From the NCBI GenBank assembly GCA_016934575.1, contig JAFGSN010000032.1, positions 1-33,018 of the forward strand: a DNA stretch of 33,018 nucleotides, given 5' to 3'. Made by a program: the position numbers and the translations under genes. Positions within the stretch are counted from its first letter, which is position 1. Each line of letters starts with the position of its first letter. Below, piece after piece: positions 32,382 to 33,018 of the stretch. Source of the DNA: Vicinamibacteria bacterium. GTDB taxonomy: Bacteria > Acidobacteriota > Vicinamibacteria > Fen-336. A model generated the notes under the pieces. That model was not told the origin of the DNA, did not search any database, and worked only from the letters and a program-made list of their open reading frames with translations.

Positions 32382-33018
32382 ATGATGAACGACGATCTGA
32401 AGCGGCTTCTGGAATCGCTGGGCGTCAACTGGGTGTGGTGGCAATGGCGCTGGATCAGATTCAAGGAGCGAGTCGCACGCGTGTTCTCGTCGGAGGGCGG
32501 CTTCTACCGGCGCCTTTCGACCAAGCAGAAGATCTGTCGCTGCGGTTCTCTTGCCGCAAGCCATCAGAATCGGTGCGAGGTCTGCGGGCGCTCCCTGCCC
32601 TCTGCGAGCGCCGTTTTCATCTATCGTCTCTTCGGTCTCATCGCGCCGCGGATCGCGCCGGCCACGGTGCTGCTGTCGGCGCTGATATTCGGGGCGTTTG
32701 GGCTCACGATCATGCGCGGCGGCTGGGAGAGCCTGCTCAATCCGACGGGGAAGGCGCTCTTCGAAATGGGCGCGCTGTACTCTCCGGCGGTCATCGGCGG
32801 CCAATGGTGGCGCCTCGTGACTTACATGTTTCTACACATCGGCGTCATCCATCTCGTATTCAACACGATGGTACTCCTGAATATCTCGACCTTTCTCGAG
32901 GAAGAGATCGGCTCGTCGCGGTATTTCTGCGTTTATTTGCTATCCGGAATCGGCGGAGGGCTGGCAACGGCGTTTCTGCGCTCGAGTCCGGTGTTGTCGG
33001 CTGGCGCGTCCGGCGCGC
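32382..33018 (+). CDS. Rhomboid intramembrane serine protease, cut at window end
   Basis: At least 211 residues are visible from ATG 32385 (the ATG at 32382, with AAGG six bases upstream, adds one Met). Residues 51-67 form a zinc-ribbon-like motif (C51-x-C53, C64-x-x-C67). Helices follow from about 93, then the rhomboid pattern: WWRLVTYMFL (141-150) and HIGVIHLVFN (151-160) with His151, His156 and Asn160 of the oxyanion region, and GASG (207-210) with the catalytic Ser209 at the edge. The second catalytic residue, His, would lie beyond the window. Rhomboids cleave transmembrane substrates within the inner membrane. A cytoplasmic zinc motif occurs in some bacterial members and may aid substrate or partner binding. 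No promoter is evident upstream. The 3' part is missing because the sequence ends. Confidence 0.85.
   Translation, partial: MMNDDLKRLLESLGVNWVWWQWRWIRFKERVARVFSSEGGFYRRLSTKQKICRCGSLAASHQNRCEVCGRSLPSASAVFIYRLFGLIAPRIAPATVLLSALIFGAFGLTIMRGGWESLLNPTGKALFEMGALYSPAVIGGQWWRLVTYMFLHIGVIHLVFNTMVLLNISTFLEEEIGSSRYFCVYLLSGIGGGLATAFLRSSPVLSAGASGA

Overview
This is a GC-rich chromosomal window from a bacterium with a Gram-negative type envelope. Supporting signs are an outer-membrane-type beta-barrel protein, several exported proteins, an SPFH pair, and a rhomboid protease. The VWA protein at 20326 resembles the 'VWFA-related' family that is especially abundant in Acidobacteriota, and the high GC and accessory-rich layout fit an uncultured lineage of that kind. 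No marker gene here fixes the phylum. I saw no rRNA or tRNA gene, no CRISPR array, no insertion sequence and no phage module. The window looks like ordinary chromosome made of many short operons.

Layout, left to right. (a) 15-3075, plus strand: an IPT/TIG-repeat membrane-anchored protein followed after 4 bases by a NamZ-like exo-muramidase (DUF1343). (b) 3261-5517, minus strand: a three-gene operon with ATGA overlaps, SGNH hydrolase, then Nudix hydrolase, then ThiD. (c) 5652-7423, minus strand: a small beta-barrel protein and an SH3b/transmembrane/calcium-repeat/Cys-rich protein, each followed by a strong GC hairpin. (d) 7838-10108, plus strand: a possible micro-ORF, a zincin-type metallopeptidase and a D-Ala-D-Ala-ligase-like ATP-grasp enzyme, the last two overlapping by 4 bases. 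(e) 10275-12431, minus strand: a GT-C-like polytopic protein fused to an F5/8-type (discoidin) domain. (f) 12638-15187: a secreted family 9 glycoside hydrolase with an extra N-terminal domain. (g) 15261-17229: a well-formed promoter and two coupled SPFH proteins. (h) 17458-19979: a promoter and a large protein built from two TPR-like plus two cyclic-nucleotide-binding modules. (i) 20326-26621: an exported VWA protein, a DUF2339 polytopic protein and its usual partner DUF3999. (j) 26609-28368, minus strand: an NSS-family Na+ symporter and its small MetS-type subunit, a 50-residue gene that overlaps the DUF3999 gene tail-to-tail. (k) 28585-32133, minus strand: a heterodimeric ABC exporter with one canonical and one degenerate ATP site. 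(l) 32382-end: a rhomboid protease with an N-terminal zinc-binding motif, cut by the window edge at its catalytic serine.

Taken together the region is dominated by envelope functions: peptidoglycan turnover, exported adhesion or binding domains, membrane microdomain proteins, transport and export. The least explained units are the zincin/ATP-grasp pair, the duplicated cNMP/TPR sensor protein, the paired SPFH proteins and the duplicated DUF3999. Three promoter-like sequences (upstream of the SPFH pair, the cNMP protein and the NSS transporter) share a TTGAC(A/C/G) -35 box, a 17-18 base spacer and a TAG-N2-T -10 box, which suggests the housekeeping promoter form of this organism.
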